Source: PALSA-612 sp963776735 (GTDB taxonomy: Bacteria > Actinomycetota > Thermoleophilia > Gaiellales > Gaiellaceae). Taken from it: 64,000 nt of DNA. Below are positions 1 to 6,923 of the stretch, piece after piece. The position numbers were made by a program, and so were the translations under genes. Location of the stretch: positions 1 through 64,000 of the forward strand of contig CAVZNV010000023.1 in assembly GCA_963776735.1 (NCBI GenBank), written 5' to 3'. The notes beneath the pieces are model-generated. The model was not told the origin of the DNA and searched no databases. It saw only the letters and a program-made list of their open reading frames with translations. Each line of letters opens with the position of its first letter. The stretch's first letter is position 1.

Positions 1-359
1 AGGCGATCGGCGTCGCCGGCACCGTCACGGCCCTGGCCGCGCTCGACCTCGGCCTCGTCGAGTACGACCCCGGGCTCGTGCACGGGCACCGGCTGTCGCG
101 GGACAGCGTCGAGCGGCAGCTCGAGCGGCTGGCCGCGCTTCCGCTCGAGGAGCGGCGGCGCGTCCCCGGCCTCGAGCCCGAGCGCGCGCCGGTGATCGTC
201 GCGGGAGCGGTCATCCTCCGTGAAGTGCTCGACGCCTACGGCCTCGCCGAGATCGAGGCGAGCGAGCGAGACATCCTCGACGGGGCTGCGTTGGCGGCCG
301 CGGAGCTGCCCGAGCCGGTCGAAGACGCTGCTCCGCCGGGCGCATACACTTGCTGCTGA
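1..359 (+). CDS. Ppx/GppA phosphatase family protein, C-terminal part (5' truncated)
   Basis: The reading frame is open from base 3 and stops at the TGA ending at 359, so about 118 residues of the C-terminus are present and the start lies outside the window. The peptide begins AIGVAGTVTALAAL, the phosphate-binding glycine/threonine loop of the actin-fold Ppx/GppA family, and later has VIVAGAVILREVL, another conserved segment of that fold. The family removes terminal phosphate from polyphosphate or from pppGpp. Which of the two substrates this one uses cannot be told from the fragment. The next gene starts within its last ten bases. Confidence 0.85.
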   Translation, partial: AIGVAGTVTALAALDLGLVEYDPGLVHGHRLSRDSVERQLERLAALPLEERRRVPGLEPERAPVIVAGAVILREVLDAYGLAEIEASERDILDGAALAAAELPEPVEDAAPPGAYTCC

Positions 360-862
360 TGAGGCTCGTGCTCGCCGTCCTCGCCGGGCTCTGCGTCTCG
401 GCAGCCCTCGCGGCAGCCGCCACGAACCCGTGGCCCGCCGCGCACGCGAGGCTGAGCTATCCGATCTTCCAGCCGACGCAGCCGCTCGGCTACAAGGTCT
501 CGGGCTTCGGCTACCAGCCCTGCGGCAATGCGAAGAGCAAGGACTCCCTCTACGCGACCTACGGCACCTACAAGGGCGTCCTGAGCGCCAAGGCCAAGGG
601 CTTCGGGATCTTCGAAGGCTCACCGCAGATCTGCTCGAACCCGGCCGATTACTGGCCGGTGGGGACGCGTACGGTCGGCGGGATCAAGGCGAATCTCGGC
701 GTCTACTGCGACCTGCCGAAGCACTGCACGCTCGCGCAGGGCCCGAAGAACGGGTGGATCCTGGTCTGGAGGCGCAACGGGACGAAGATCCAGATGGACG
801 GCGTCCACCTCTCGCTGGCGCAGTTCCTGAAGGTCGCGAACAGCCTGAAGCCGGTCAGCTAG
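350..862 (+). CDS. Small secreted protein of unknown function
   Basis: About 170 residues, starting at TTG 350 or ATG 359. Residues 1-24 form a clear signal peptide (hydrophobic LVLAVLAGLCVSAALAAAA, then an Ala-rich cleavage region). The mature part is Gly/Lys/Tyr rich with four cysteines (in QPCGN, QICSN, VYCDL, KHCTL) that could form two disulfides outside the cell. I do not recognise a family. The start overlaps the end of the Ppx/GppA gene, which suggests co-transcription, although a functional link is not obvious. Confidence 0.75.
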   Translation: MLLMRLVLAVLAGLCVSAALAAAATNPWPAAHARLSYPIFQPTQPLGYKVSGFGYQPCGNAKSKDSLYATYGTYKGVLSAKAKGFGIFEGSPQICSNPADYWPVGTRTVGGIKANLGVYCDLPKHCTLAQGPKNGWILVWRRNGTKIQMDGVHLSLAQFLKVANSLKPVS

Positions 863-1268
863 CGGCCGATTCGGGCTCGTCGTCCGGCGGTTCGTCCTCG
901 GCCAGGCGGCGCGTGAGTGCGCTCCGGGAGAGCACGCCGACCAGCCGCCCGTCGTCCGTGACCGGCAGCCGCTCGACGTCCTGCTCCTCCATCAGCCGGT
1001 ACGCGTCCTCCGCGGCCATGTCCGGAAGGGCTGTGAGCGTGACCGGCTCGGCCACGTCCCCGACCGGCGTCGCGCACGGATCGCGGCCGGCGGCGACGAC
1101 CCGGTCGACCAGCACCTCGCATGTCACGACGCCGACGAGGCGGTCACCGTCGACGACGAGAACCGCGCGCACCTCCGGCCGCGTCAAGAGCTCACCCGCC
1201 TCCTGCGCGGTCGCCGAGGCCGGCAGGGCCTTCGGGTCGGGCAGCATCGCCTCGCGAACGAGCGTCAT
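855..1268 (-). CDS. Two-CBS-domain protein
   Basis: A 137-residue protein made of two CBS motifs. The first covers about residues 8-60 (contains VRAVLVVDGDRLVGVVT) and the second about 72-122 (contains ERLPVTDDGRLVGVLS). Paired CBS modules bind adenine nucleotides such as AMP or ATP and sense energy state. There is no attached effector domain, so this is a stand-alone sensor whose partner is not visible. The acidic tail (EDEPPDDEPE) is unremarkable. Its 3' end overlaps the convergent secreted-protein gene by 8 bp. Confidence 0.85.
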   Translation of the reverse strand: MTLVREAMLPDPKALPASATAQEAGELLTRPEVRAVLVVDGDRLVGVVTCEVLVDRVVAAGRDPCATPVGDVAEPVTLTALPDMAAEDAYRLMEEQDVERLPVTDDGRLVGVLSRSALTRRLAEDEPPDDEPESAAS

Positions 1269-1294
1269 GCGCGGACGCTAAAGGAAAAGCGCGC

Positions 1295-2584
1295 CTAGGG
1301 GAACAGGCCGCGCGCTTCGAGGGCCGCGGCGACCTCGCGGATCCCGACCACGAGTGCCGCGCTGCGCAGCGTCAGGCCCTTCTGTTCCGACAGGTCCCAC
1401 ACGCGGTCGAACGCGTCGGACATCTTGTCTGCGAGGCGGTTGCGGATCTCGTCGCGACCCCAGAACAGCCGCCCGAGATCCTGCACCCATTCGAAGTACG
1501 AAACCGTTACGCCACCGGCGTTCGTGAGGATGTCAGGCAGCACCGGGATGCCTCGCTCGGCGAGAATCGCGTCCGCCTCCACCGTCGTCGGGCCGTTGGC
1601 GCCCTCCGCGACCATCTTCGTCTGGAGCCGACCCGCGTTCGCCTCCGTCACCTGGCCCTCGAGTGCGGCGAGGACCAGCACGTCGCAGGGATGCTCGAGG
1701 AGCGCGGCGTTCGTGACGTGGTCGACGCCGGGGTAGTCCGCGATCGAGCCGTGCTCGGCAGCCCACGTCGCGAGCGCCGCGAGGTCGAGGCCCTGATCGT
1801 TGAAGACGCCGCCCGAGTAGTCGGCGATCCCGGTGACGATCGCGCCCTTCTCGACCAGCTCGGTCGCCGCGACGCCTCCGACCTTCCCGAAGCCCTGGAC
1901 GATGCACCGCTGCCCGGCAAGCTCGATGCCGAGCCGTTGACAGGCGCGTTCGATCACCATCACGACACCCGCTCCGGTCGCCTCGTGCCTGAAGACGGAG
2001 CCACCGATGGAGATCGGCTTGCCCGTGACGATCTCGGGCGTCGCGTGCCCGACCTGCATCGAGTACGTGTCCATCATCCAGGCCATCGTCTGCTCGTCCG
2101 TGGCCATGTCCGGCGCCGGGATGTCCTCCTGCGGGCTGATCATCCCGCGCAGCTCGACCGTGTAGCGCCGCGTCATCCGTTCGATCTCGCCCTGCGACAT
2201 GACGCGCGGGTTACAGCGGATGCCGCCCTTGGCGCCGCCGTACGGCAGGCGGAGAATCGCGCACTTCCAGGTCATCCACATGGCGAGCGCCGCGCACTCG
2301 GGCAGCGAGACGTGCGGGTCGTAGCGGACGCCGCCCTTCGTAGGCCCGAGGACGCGCGAGTGCTGAACCCGGTAGGCCGGGAAGACCTTCACCACGCCCG
2401 AATCCAGGTGGATGGGGACGGAGACGAGCACCGCGTGCTCCGGGTAGCGGAGGCGCTCTGCGATGCCGTCCTCGATCGCGGCGTGCGGAAGCGCCTGCTC
2501 GAGCTGTGTGATCGCGGTGCGCCAGAGCGCGGCGTCCCATTCGAGCGGCGCCGTTTCGAGCGCGATGTCAGCGGCTCCCGTCAC
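1295..2584 (-). CDS. gdhA: Glu/Leu/Phe/Val dehydrogenase (glutamate dehydrogenase type)
   Basis: A full-length (429 aa) member of the ELFV dehydrogenase family. The N-terminal substrate domain has the catalytic-lysine motif GGAKGGIRCNP (about residues 117-127). The C-terminal Rossmann domain has the nucleotide loop VQGFGKVGG. It interconverts glutamate and 2-oxoglutarate plus ammonia with NAD(P)H, at the nitrogen/carbon junction. Length and motifs fit the catabolic or NAD-type hexameric enzymes. Cofactor preference cannot be settled by eye. Transcribed alone, with a 24 bp gap to the small ORF upstream. Confidence 0.95.
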   Translation of the reverse strand: MTGAADIALETAPLEWDAALWRTAITQLEQALPHAAIEDGIAERLRYPEHAVLVSVPIHLDSGVVKVFPAYRVQHSRVLGPTKGGVRYDPHVSLPECAALAMWMTWKCAILRLPYGGAKGGIRCNPRVMSQGEIERMTRRYTVELRGMISPQEDIPAPDMATDEQTMAWMMDTYSMQVGHATPEIVTGKPISIGGSVFRHEATGAGVVMVIERACQRLGIELAGQRCIVQGFGKVGGVAATELVEKGAIVTGIADYSGGVFNDQGLDLAALATWAAEHGSIADYPGVDHVTNAALLEHPCDVLVLAALEGQVTEANAGRLQTKMVAEGANGPTTVEADAILAERGIPVLPDILTNAGGVTVSYFEWVQDLGRLFWGRDEIRNRLADKMSDAFDRVWDLSEQKGLTLRSAALVVGIREVAAALEARGLFP

Positions 2585-2607
2585 CGGGGAGCAGCGTACC
2601 CCGCTCC

Positions 2608-2700
2608 CTAGCGCGAGTGCCAGAGCAGCGCCGCCGTCCCGCTCACATACGCGAGAAGCGAGAGCACTGCAGTGAGACGGAGCGGATGCCGCACGCTCAT
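2608..2700 (-). CDS. Candidate 30-residue membrane peptide coupled to the MshEN protein
   Basis: A 30-codon frame whose ATG (2700-2698) overlaps the TGA of the upstream gene (2699-2697) in an ATGA arrangement, the usual sign of translational coupling. The peptide MSVRHPLRLTAVLSLLAYVS continues for ten more residues and is basic at the N-terminus with one hydrophobic helix at about residues 8-25, so it would insert in the membrane. No homologue is recognised. It sits between the MshEN gene and gdhA. The overlap is the main argument that it is translated. Confidence 0.45.
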   Translation of the reverse strand: MSVRHPLRLTAVLSLLAYVSGTAALLWHSR

Positions 2701-3476
2701 CCCGCCGCGGCGACAGACTCGTCGCCGGTGTACGTGTACTTGTCCTCCCAGCTCCCGACCGCGTAGCCGAAGACGCTCGTGAGGACGTTGTCCTGCTGCG
2801 GACTGGCCTCGCCGGGCTTGAAGCTCCAGGCGATCTCGCGGCGACCGTTGTCGACGCGGACGATTTGCAGGTTGCCGGGCTCGCGTTGCCAGAGGACCTC
2901 GTCGAAGACGAAGTCGGTCGCCTCCATGAACGTCTGCGTGGTCTTCAGGAGCGCAACATCGGTGCCCGTGTCCTCCAGGACCTCGAAGTGCGCCTCGGGC
3001 CGCTCGGAGGGAAGAATCGCGGCCTCGTCGGTCGACCCGGCGGCGCGACTGACGTCGAAGTCGAGCCCGAGCTGTGCCGCGAGCGCGAGCACGAGATCGG
3101 CCGCGGTCAGCCAGCCCTTGTCGACCAGGATCTCGCCGAGGAATCCGCCACCCTCGTTCTGGGCGGCGAGCGCCTGCTTGAGCTGGACGTCGGAGATCAT
3201 CCCTTTCTCGACGAGGAGCGTGCCGAGCGGCTTCCAGTTCGAGCCGCGGGACGGCGCGCTCTCGGCAGGAGCGGCGGCGGCGGCTTCGGCCTTCTGCTTC
3301 GCGACGGCAGCCGCGATCGAGAGGGGGGTCACCCAGCCGCGCGAGGTGAGGATCTCACCCAGCATGCCGCCCTGCTGGCGCTGGATCGCAAGCGCGGCGT
3401 CGAGCTGCTCGGCGCTGATGACACCGCGCTCGACGAGCAGATTGCCCAGGTTCGAACGGCTCGTGTCGTTCGACAT
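2697..3476 (-). CDS. Stand-alone protein with two MshEN (T2SS-E N-terminal) domains
   Basis: A 259-residue protein. Residues about 7-62 and 83-140 are two copies of the MshEN/GspE-N module, with the pattern LGNLLVERGVISAEQLDAAL and LGTLLVEKGMISDVQLKQAL followed by LGEIL. In MshE, GspE and PilB this module precedes a AAA ATPase and can bind cyclic di-GMP. Here no ATPase follows. The C-terminal 100 residues (containing TFMEATDFVFDEVLW) are of unknown type. No pilus or secretion genes are near. It may be a c-di-GMP-responsive adaptor, but ligand binding is inference. Translationally coupled to a 30-residue membrane ORF. Confidence 0.8.
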   Translation of the reverse strand: MSNDTSRSNLGNLLVERGVISAEQLDAALAIQRQQGGMLGEILTSRGWVTPLSIAAAVAKQKAEAAAAAPAESAPSRGSNWKPLGTLLVEKGMISDVQLKQALAAQNEGGGFLGEILVDKGWLTAADLVLALAAQLGLDFDVSRAAGSTDEAAILPSERPEAHFEVLEDTGTDVALLKTTQTFMEATDFVFDEVLWQREPGNLQIVRVDNGRREIAWSFKPGEASPQQDNVLTSVFGYAVGSWEDKYTYTGDESVAAAG

Positions 3477-3554
3477 GAGCTGAATATCGTCCGCGCGGGC
3501 TCGAATCTTGAGTGTCGGCGCAGCGCGCGCCGTCCTACGCCCTCGAAGCGGGGA

Positions 3555-3713
3555 TCACCGCTCGGATTCGTCGGGCGGACGCTCGCGTGCCGCCTCGTCG
3601 CGGCCGTCCTGGATTGCCGCCCAGACGAAGAGTCCGAGCACACCGACGACGACCACCGCCGTCGAGACGACGACGATGACGACCGCGGCGATGTCGGCGA
3701 CGGGCAGCGTCAG
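3555..3713 (-). CDS. Candidate small single-pass membrane protein
   Basis: A frame of about 52 codons that continues from the end of the DUF3303 gene. A strongly hydrophobic helix (VVIVVVSTAVVVVGVLGLFV) is followed by a charged tail (IQDGRDEAARERPPDESER). No ATG or TTG is available. A CTG at 3713 overlapping the upstream TGA (CTGA) or an internal GTG are the possible starts. The topology is convincing, but the start is not. It would be co-transcribed with the DUF3303 gene. Confidence 0.4.
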   Translation of the reverse strand: MTLPVADIAAVVIVVVSTAVVVVGVLGLFVWAAIQDGRDEAARERPPDESER

Positions 3714-4006
3714 CCGACGGAGTCGCGGAAGGCGACGGCCTCGTGCGCGATCGCCGTCGACTCCTCGATCGCGACGACCGGCGTGACCGTGAACCGCAGC
3801 CACGGCGTCCACGGCGCGGTCGTCCGCTCGAGCGTCTCCGCGCTGTCGACCTCGATCAACGCCACCCCGCCGCGCCCGTCGGCGAACCCGTAGAAGCCCT
3901 TGAACTCGGCCCCGGCGGGCGGCTGCCAGGCGGCGAAGACCGCGAGCGAGCGCTTCGCGCCTGCCTCGGTCTGGTCGATGAAGTCCCAGGTCACGTGAAA
4001 CAGCAC
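3710..4006 (-). CDS. DUF3303-type small protein
   Basis: 98 residues starting MLFHVTWDFIDQ, matching the opening of the DUF3303 family (dimeric alpha/beta-barrel-like small proteins of unknown role). Sequence shows the alternating beta-alpha pattern with FYGFADGRGGVALIEVDS in the middle and a C-terminal WLRFTVTPVV strand. Function is unknown in the family. It heads a short minus-strand pair with the small membrane ORF. Confidence 0.75.
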   Translation of the reverse strand: MLFHVTWDFIDQTEAGAKRSLAVFAAWQPPAGAEFKGFYGFADGRGGVALIEVDSAETLERTTAPWTPWLRFTVTPVVAIEESTAIAHEAVAFRDSVG

Positions 4007-4024
4007 GGCATCGCTCCTTGCTCG

Positions 4025-4177
4025 CTAGAGCCGCCGGTCGTCCGGCCGACGCGGAGCCTGCGGCGGCGAGAACGCACGCCACGAGTCACGCGGACGGTCG
4101 CTCGCCGGCTGTAGACGGCCTTCCGCAACTGCGCGGAACCACGCCTCCGACTCGATCTCGAACCGCTCCGAGTCCAT
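4025..4177 (-). CDS. Small hypothetical protein
   Basis: A 50-residue frame beginning MDSERFEIESEAWFRAVAEG and ending in an Arg/Pro-rich tail. A purine-rich GGGGGAAGG sits just before the ATG. No known domain. The acidic, amphipathic N-terminus with a basic tail looks like a real small protein rather than random sequence, but this rests only on the Shine-Dalgarno-like sequence and composition. Confidence 0.4.
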   Translation of the reverse strand: MDSERFEIESEAWFRAVAEGRLQPASDRPRDSWRAFSPPQAPRRPDDRRL

Positions 4178-4248
4178 CCTTCCCCCATTCCCCGGACAAC
4201 GCGCTCGACGTCCTGTCGCCGGGACTCTACTGCGCTTAGGCTTCGCGT

Positions 4249-4569
4249 GTGTTCTTCCTGGCCGCGATCGTGCTGGCGTTCGTCCTGCCGTCGCCGTGGA
4301 ACTGGATCGGCTTCGGCGTCTGTCTCGTGCTGTTCGCGGGCGAGGTCGGTTTCTGGCAGCGGAAGGTGCGAGGCCAGAAGAAGGTCGTCGGGCGCGAGAC
4401 GCTGATCGGTGCGACCGCCCTCGTCGTCGCCGCGTGCCGTCCTGACGGCCAGGTCAAGCTCGACGGCGAGACGTGGTCCGCCCGCTGCGAGCAGGGGGCC
4501 GACCGCGGCGAGAAGGTCACCGTCACCGCGGTCGACGAGCTGACGCTCGTCGTGGAGCGGCGGGCGTAG
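4249..4569 (+). CDS. NfeD-like membrane protein
   Basis: 106 residues from GTG 4249. Two hydrophobic segments (residues about 2-14 and 18-32) are followed by a soluble OB-like domain with LIGATALVVAACRPDGQVKL and the terminal VTVTAVDELTLVVE, typical of NfeD C-terminal domains. These proteins normally work with stomatin/SPFH proteins in membrane microdomains. No SPFH gene is adjacent, so this is a short orphan type. It is followed 12 bp later by the OsmC-like gene, so the two may form a transcript. Confidence 0.8.
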   Translation: MFFLAAIVLAFVLPSPWNWIGFGVCLVLFAGEVGFWQRKVRGQKKVVGRETLIGATALVVAACRPDGQVKLDGETWSARCEQGADRGEKVTVTAVDELTLVVERRA

Positions 4570-4581
4570 GATCGGCCGAAC

Positions 4582-5025
4582 GTGCCCGACGTGATCCGCG
4601 GCAGCGCCTCCTGCTACTCGAGCGCCACGCCGGGGCGCGCGATCGTCCAGATCAGGGACAACCACGTCGTCACCGACGATCCTTCCGAGCCGGCGAGCTA
4701 CTACCAGGGGCCCGGCGAGGCGCCTGGCTCGCTGGAGCTGTTCCTGGGCGGGATCGTCAGCTGTGCGGTGCTGATGCTCGAGCGCATCGCCCGTTCGGAA
4801 GGTCGCTCGCTCGGTCCGATTCGCGCGGAGATGGAGGCGACCCGCGACCCGACGTCGTCGTCGCAGCCGCCGGTGCTCGACTCGGCCCGGCTCACGTTTG
4901 TCTTCCAGGGCCTGACGAACGAGGAAGCAGGCCAGCTGGTCGAGACGTTCAAGGGCAGGTGACCGCTGTACGGCTCGGTCGCGGTCGCGACCCCGGACAC
5001 GGTGGTGGACTTCCGGGTCGAGTAG
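4582..5025 (+). CDS. OsmC/Ohr-family protein with in-frame UGA at the second catalytic cysteine (candidate selenoprotein)
   Basis: From GTG 4582 the frame encodes an OsmC fold with the first redox cysteine at residue 61 (GGIVSCAVLMLERIA). A TGA at 4960-4962 (codon 127) would end it at 126 residues, cutting off the last strand. If the TGA is read, the protein continues PLYGSVAVATPDTVVDFRVE and stops at TAG 5025, giving 147 residues, the usual OsmC length. In OsmC/Ohr proteins the second cysteine lies near residue 125 and is often followed by Pro, exactly where the UGA is. These enzymes reduce organic and inorganic hydroperoxides, and selenocysteine forms of OsmC-like proteins are known. A hairpin of SECIS-like geometry follows. 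A plain nonsense mutation or a sequencing error remains possible. Confidence 0.65.
4971..4995 (+). promoter_or_regulatory. SECIS-like hairpin downstream of the in-frame UGA
   Basis: GGTCGC (4977-4982) pairs with GCGACC (4987-4992) around the loop GGTC, and CGG (4971-4973) pairs with CCG (4993-4995) with a CTC bulge. The loop starts 20 nt after the UGA and has G in its first two positions. Both fit the published geometry of bacterial SECIS elements (short apical loop, 16-37 nt from UGA, early G). GC-rich DNA makes hairpins easily, so this is supportive but not decisive. Confidence 0.45.
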
Positions 5026-5031
5026 GCGGCG

Positions 5032-5235
5032 CTACTCGTCCTCGGCGAGCCGCTCGGCCTCGTCCGGGGTGTCGTACATGCCCGCGTTGGCCATGAGGTC
5101 GGCTTCCATGCCTTCCATGTCGGCCTGGTTGAGCTTCCGCTCCTCCGGCGTCTCGATCGCCATCTCCTCGGCGCGCTTTATCGCCTCGGCCTCTTCGTGC
5201 CGCTGAAACCTGCGCCACCAGCCGCGGATCCCCAT
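5032..5235 (-). CDS. Small charged hypothetical protein
   Basis: 67 residues: a basic Trp-containing start (MGIRGWWRRFQRHEEAEAI) followed by a long acidic helix ending in DTPDEAERLAEDE. It resembles short actinobacterial hypothetical proteins without assigned function. Convergent with the OsmC-like gene, leaving only 6 bp between the extended OsmC stop and this stop. Confidence 0.65.
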   Translation of the reverse strand: MGIRGWWRRFQRHEEAEAIKRAEEMAIETPEERKLNQADMEGMEADLMANAGMYDTPDEAERLAEDE

Positions 5236-5365
5236 GCCCGAGGTTAGCGCCTCATGGTCGACATCGCGGCGCTTTCGTGCGCTGGCGACGGTGGACGAGC
5301 GCGATGCCGAGCAAAGCGGCCGCGACGAAAGCGAGGAGCGCCGTACTCCGCGCCGAGGATCCGCC

Positions 5366-5686
5366 TCAGCGTTCGGGCGGTTCGTGTGTGCCTGGTGCCC
5401 GTTCGCCTTCCGTCTGGAGCGAGCTCCCCCGCGTCAGCTCCCGCTCGGCGCGAGCCCAGTTCTCGCCGAGACTGCCGCTGTCCGGTTGTTCCGAGATCTC
5501 GTAGGCGCGCCGGCGGATCGCTGCGAAATGCTCATCGTCTCTGCTGCTCATCGCGTCTCCGTTCGCTGTCGTGCCTTTCAGGTCGGTACCTGGGCTTGAG
5601 CTCATTGCCTTGTCGTCTGCCTGCTTGGTCAGCTTCTCGGCGATCAGGGTTTCGACCATTGCCCCGGTCATCACCTTTGTGGTCAC
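5366..5686 (-). CDS. DUF2934-type protein; frame continues past its UGA into a membrane tail
   Basis: 106 residues. The C-terminal half carries the DUF2934 pattern (IRRRAYEISEQ, then WARAEREL), a short helical module of unknown function often found in stress-related small proteins. The stop is TGA (5368-5366). The same frame stays open to 5252 and encodes 37 more residues including the hydrophobic STALLAFVAAALLGIALVHR, an obvious transmembrane helix with a basic end. The tail has no ATG or GTG of its own (only an internal TTG), so it is either translated by readthrough or lost by a point change. Confidence 0.7.
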   Translation of the reverse strand: MTTKVMTGAMVETLIAEKLTKQADDKAMSSSPGTDLKGTTANGDAMSSRDDEHFAAIRRRAYEISEQPDSGSLGENWARAERELTRGSSLQTEGERAPGTHEPPER

Positions 5687-5791
5687 TGGCGGTTCCTTCT
5701 CTCATGCGTCGTCACGACGCGTGTGGGCCGCTCGGGCGGCGCCGAGCAAGGAGCCTGGCCTGGTGGACCCGACTCCCGCCGGCGTCAACTG

Positions 5792-6130
5792 CTAGGCGAG
5801 AACTGCCGCGCCGGGCGCGACGTACTCGACGTCCTTCGCCTGCTCAAGCGCCTTGAGCAACTCGTCCTGGGTCATCAGCACGGTTGTCTCGAACTTGCTG
5901 AACGCGCCGCTCGCACTGATCGCGATCATGATGCTGGCTCCGGTGACGTTTCCCGGCGCCTCGATCAGGGCGAAGCCGTCGCTCTTGCCGAACGCATACC
6001 AGAGGCCCTTCAGCTTGCAGCCCGCGCTCTCGAGCAGGCGGCTGACGGTCTCGGTGCGGTTCTCCGGATGGCTGATCAGCTCGGACCAGACCTCGGGCTT
6101 GTACTCGAAGGTCGACATATACAGGGGCAT
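5792..6130 (-). CDS. GYD-domain protein
   Basis: 112 residues from ATG 6130, chosen because a good GAAGGAG ribosome site lies 5 nt upstream. The sequence MPLYMSTFEYKPEVWSEL, then LKGLWYAFGKSDGFALIEAP, follows the GYD family, small dimeric alpha/beta-barrel proteins related to the DUF3303 type found at 3.7 kb. Biochemical role unknown. Its promoter region is shared with the divergent STAS/ANTAR operon. Confidence 0.8.
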   Translation of the reverse strand: MPLYMSTFEYKPEVWSELISHPENRTETVSRLLESAGCKLKGLWYAFGKSDGFALIEAPGNVTGASIMIAISASGAFSKFETTVLMTQDELLKALEQAKDVEYVAPGAAVLA

Positions 6131-6404
6131 AGTGCTCCTTCTCCGACCCCGCTCCGCTCCGTCCCTCGGGTCGGCGAACAAGAACAGCGCGGCGGTCAAG
6201 TGAGCGCACAGCGGACAAGGGTTGTCCGACTCGCGCGCCTCGTACAACCACAGTTGCACAACCCCACCGGCACCGCATCGGGGAACGCACTGGCATGAAA
6301 ATCGAGAGTGCTAAACTCCGAAACGAAGAATCGCACCCGGAGTCCCAAACGACGTGGCTTCCGGTGCGGCAGAGCGAAACTGTTCGTGGCTCTGTGAACT
6401 GTCT

Positions 6405-6476
6405 GCCCTTAGCAGCCGGGCCGACGCAGGTACATGGTCGACCGCAACGGTCGAAGTCCGCGTTGGGAGGCTCAGG
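6405..6476 (+). promoter_or_regulatory. Structured 5' leader of the STAS-ANTAR operon, shared with the 12.7 kb leader
   Basis: This leader contains GCCCTTAGCAGC (6405-6416), TGGTCGACCGCAACG (6435-6449) and GGGAGG (6465-6470). The 12679-12766 leader has the same three blocks in the same order, with the first two at nearly the same spacing (35 and 34 bases). TCGACC/GGTCGA forms a hairpin. The wider gap between genes (6131-6476, 346 bp) holds two more possible stem-loops near 6338-6370 and 6369-6395, and no gene. Because both leaders adjoin ANTAR genes, an RNA target for the ANTAR proteins is a reasonable guess. Confidence 0.4.
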
Positions 6477-6923
6477 GTGGAATCGAGTGTGAAAGCAGCA
6501 CATCCGGCATCACCGGATGTCGAGTTCGGAGTGGCGGTCCAGACGTTCGGCGGGGGGACGTTCATCGTCTCCACGTACGGGGACGTCGATCTCGTCACGG
6601 CGCCGGAGCTCGAGCAGGAACTCCTGGAGGCGGTGAATGAGGGCGCGCGCCACGTCGTCGTCAACCTCACCAAGACGACGTTCTTCGATTCGAGCGGCGT
6701 TCACGTGCTCGTGAGAACCGGCGACCGGCTGGAGTCGAGAGGCGTGCGGTTCGGCATCGTCTGCGCGAACCCGCGGATCAAGAGGATTCTCGAGATCACC
6801 GGCATCGATCGCGCCGTCGGTATCCACGACACGATCGAGAGTGCGATCGGCCCACGACAGCCCCGGAGACGTGGCCGGTCGTGGTTCCGCCCCGACCGAG
6901 GGACGGTGAACCTCTGTGCCTGA
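6477..6923 (+). CDS. STAS-domain protein (anti-sigma factor antagonist type)
   Basis: 148 residues from GTG 6477 (GGGAGG 7 nt upstream). Central STAS fold: DVDLVTAPELEQELLEA, then HVVVNLTKTTFFDSSGVHVL. The serine-glycine pair in DSSGV is the site phosphorylated by a partner kinase in SpoIIAA/RsbV proteins. A basic tail follows. Such proteins release sigma factors by binding an anti-sigma kinase, but no kinase is in the window. It overlaps the ANTAR gene by 8 bp, so the two are co-translated. Confidence 0.88.
   Translation: MESSVKAAHPASPDVEFGVAVQTFGGGTFIVSTYGDVDLVTAPELEQELLEAVNEGARHVVVNLTKTTFFDSSGVHVLVRTGDRLESRGVRFGIVCANPRIKRILEITGIDRAVGIHDTIESAIGPRQPRRRGRSWFRPDRGTVNLCA

Noticed and set aside
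5366..5368. Selenocysteine at the DUF2934 UGA
   Set aside because: No cysteine is expected at this place in the family, and I see no SECIS-like hairpin of the right geometry.
6405..6476. Cyclic di-GMP or cyclic di-AMP riboswitch in the shared leader
   Set aside because: The conserved cores of those classes (for example GGGACGCAAAGCC of the GEMM type) are not present.
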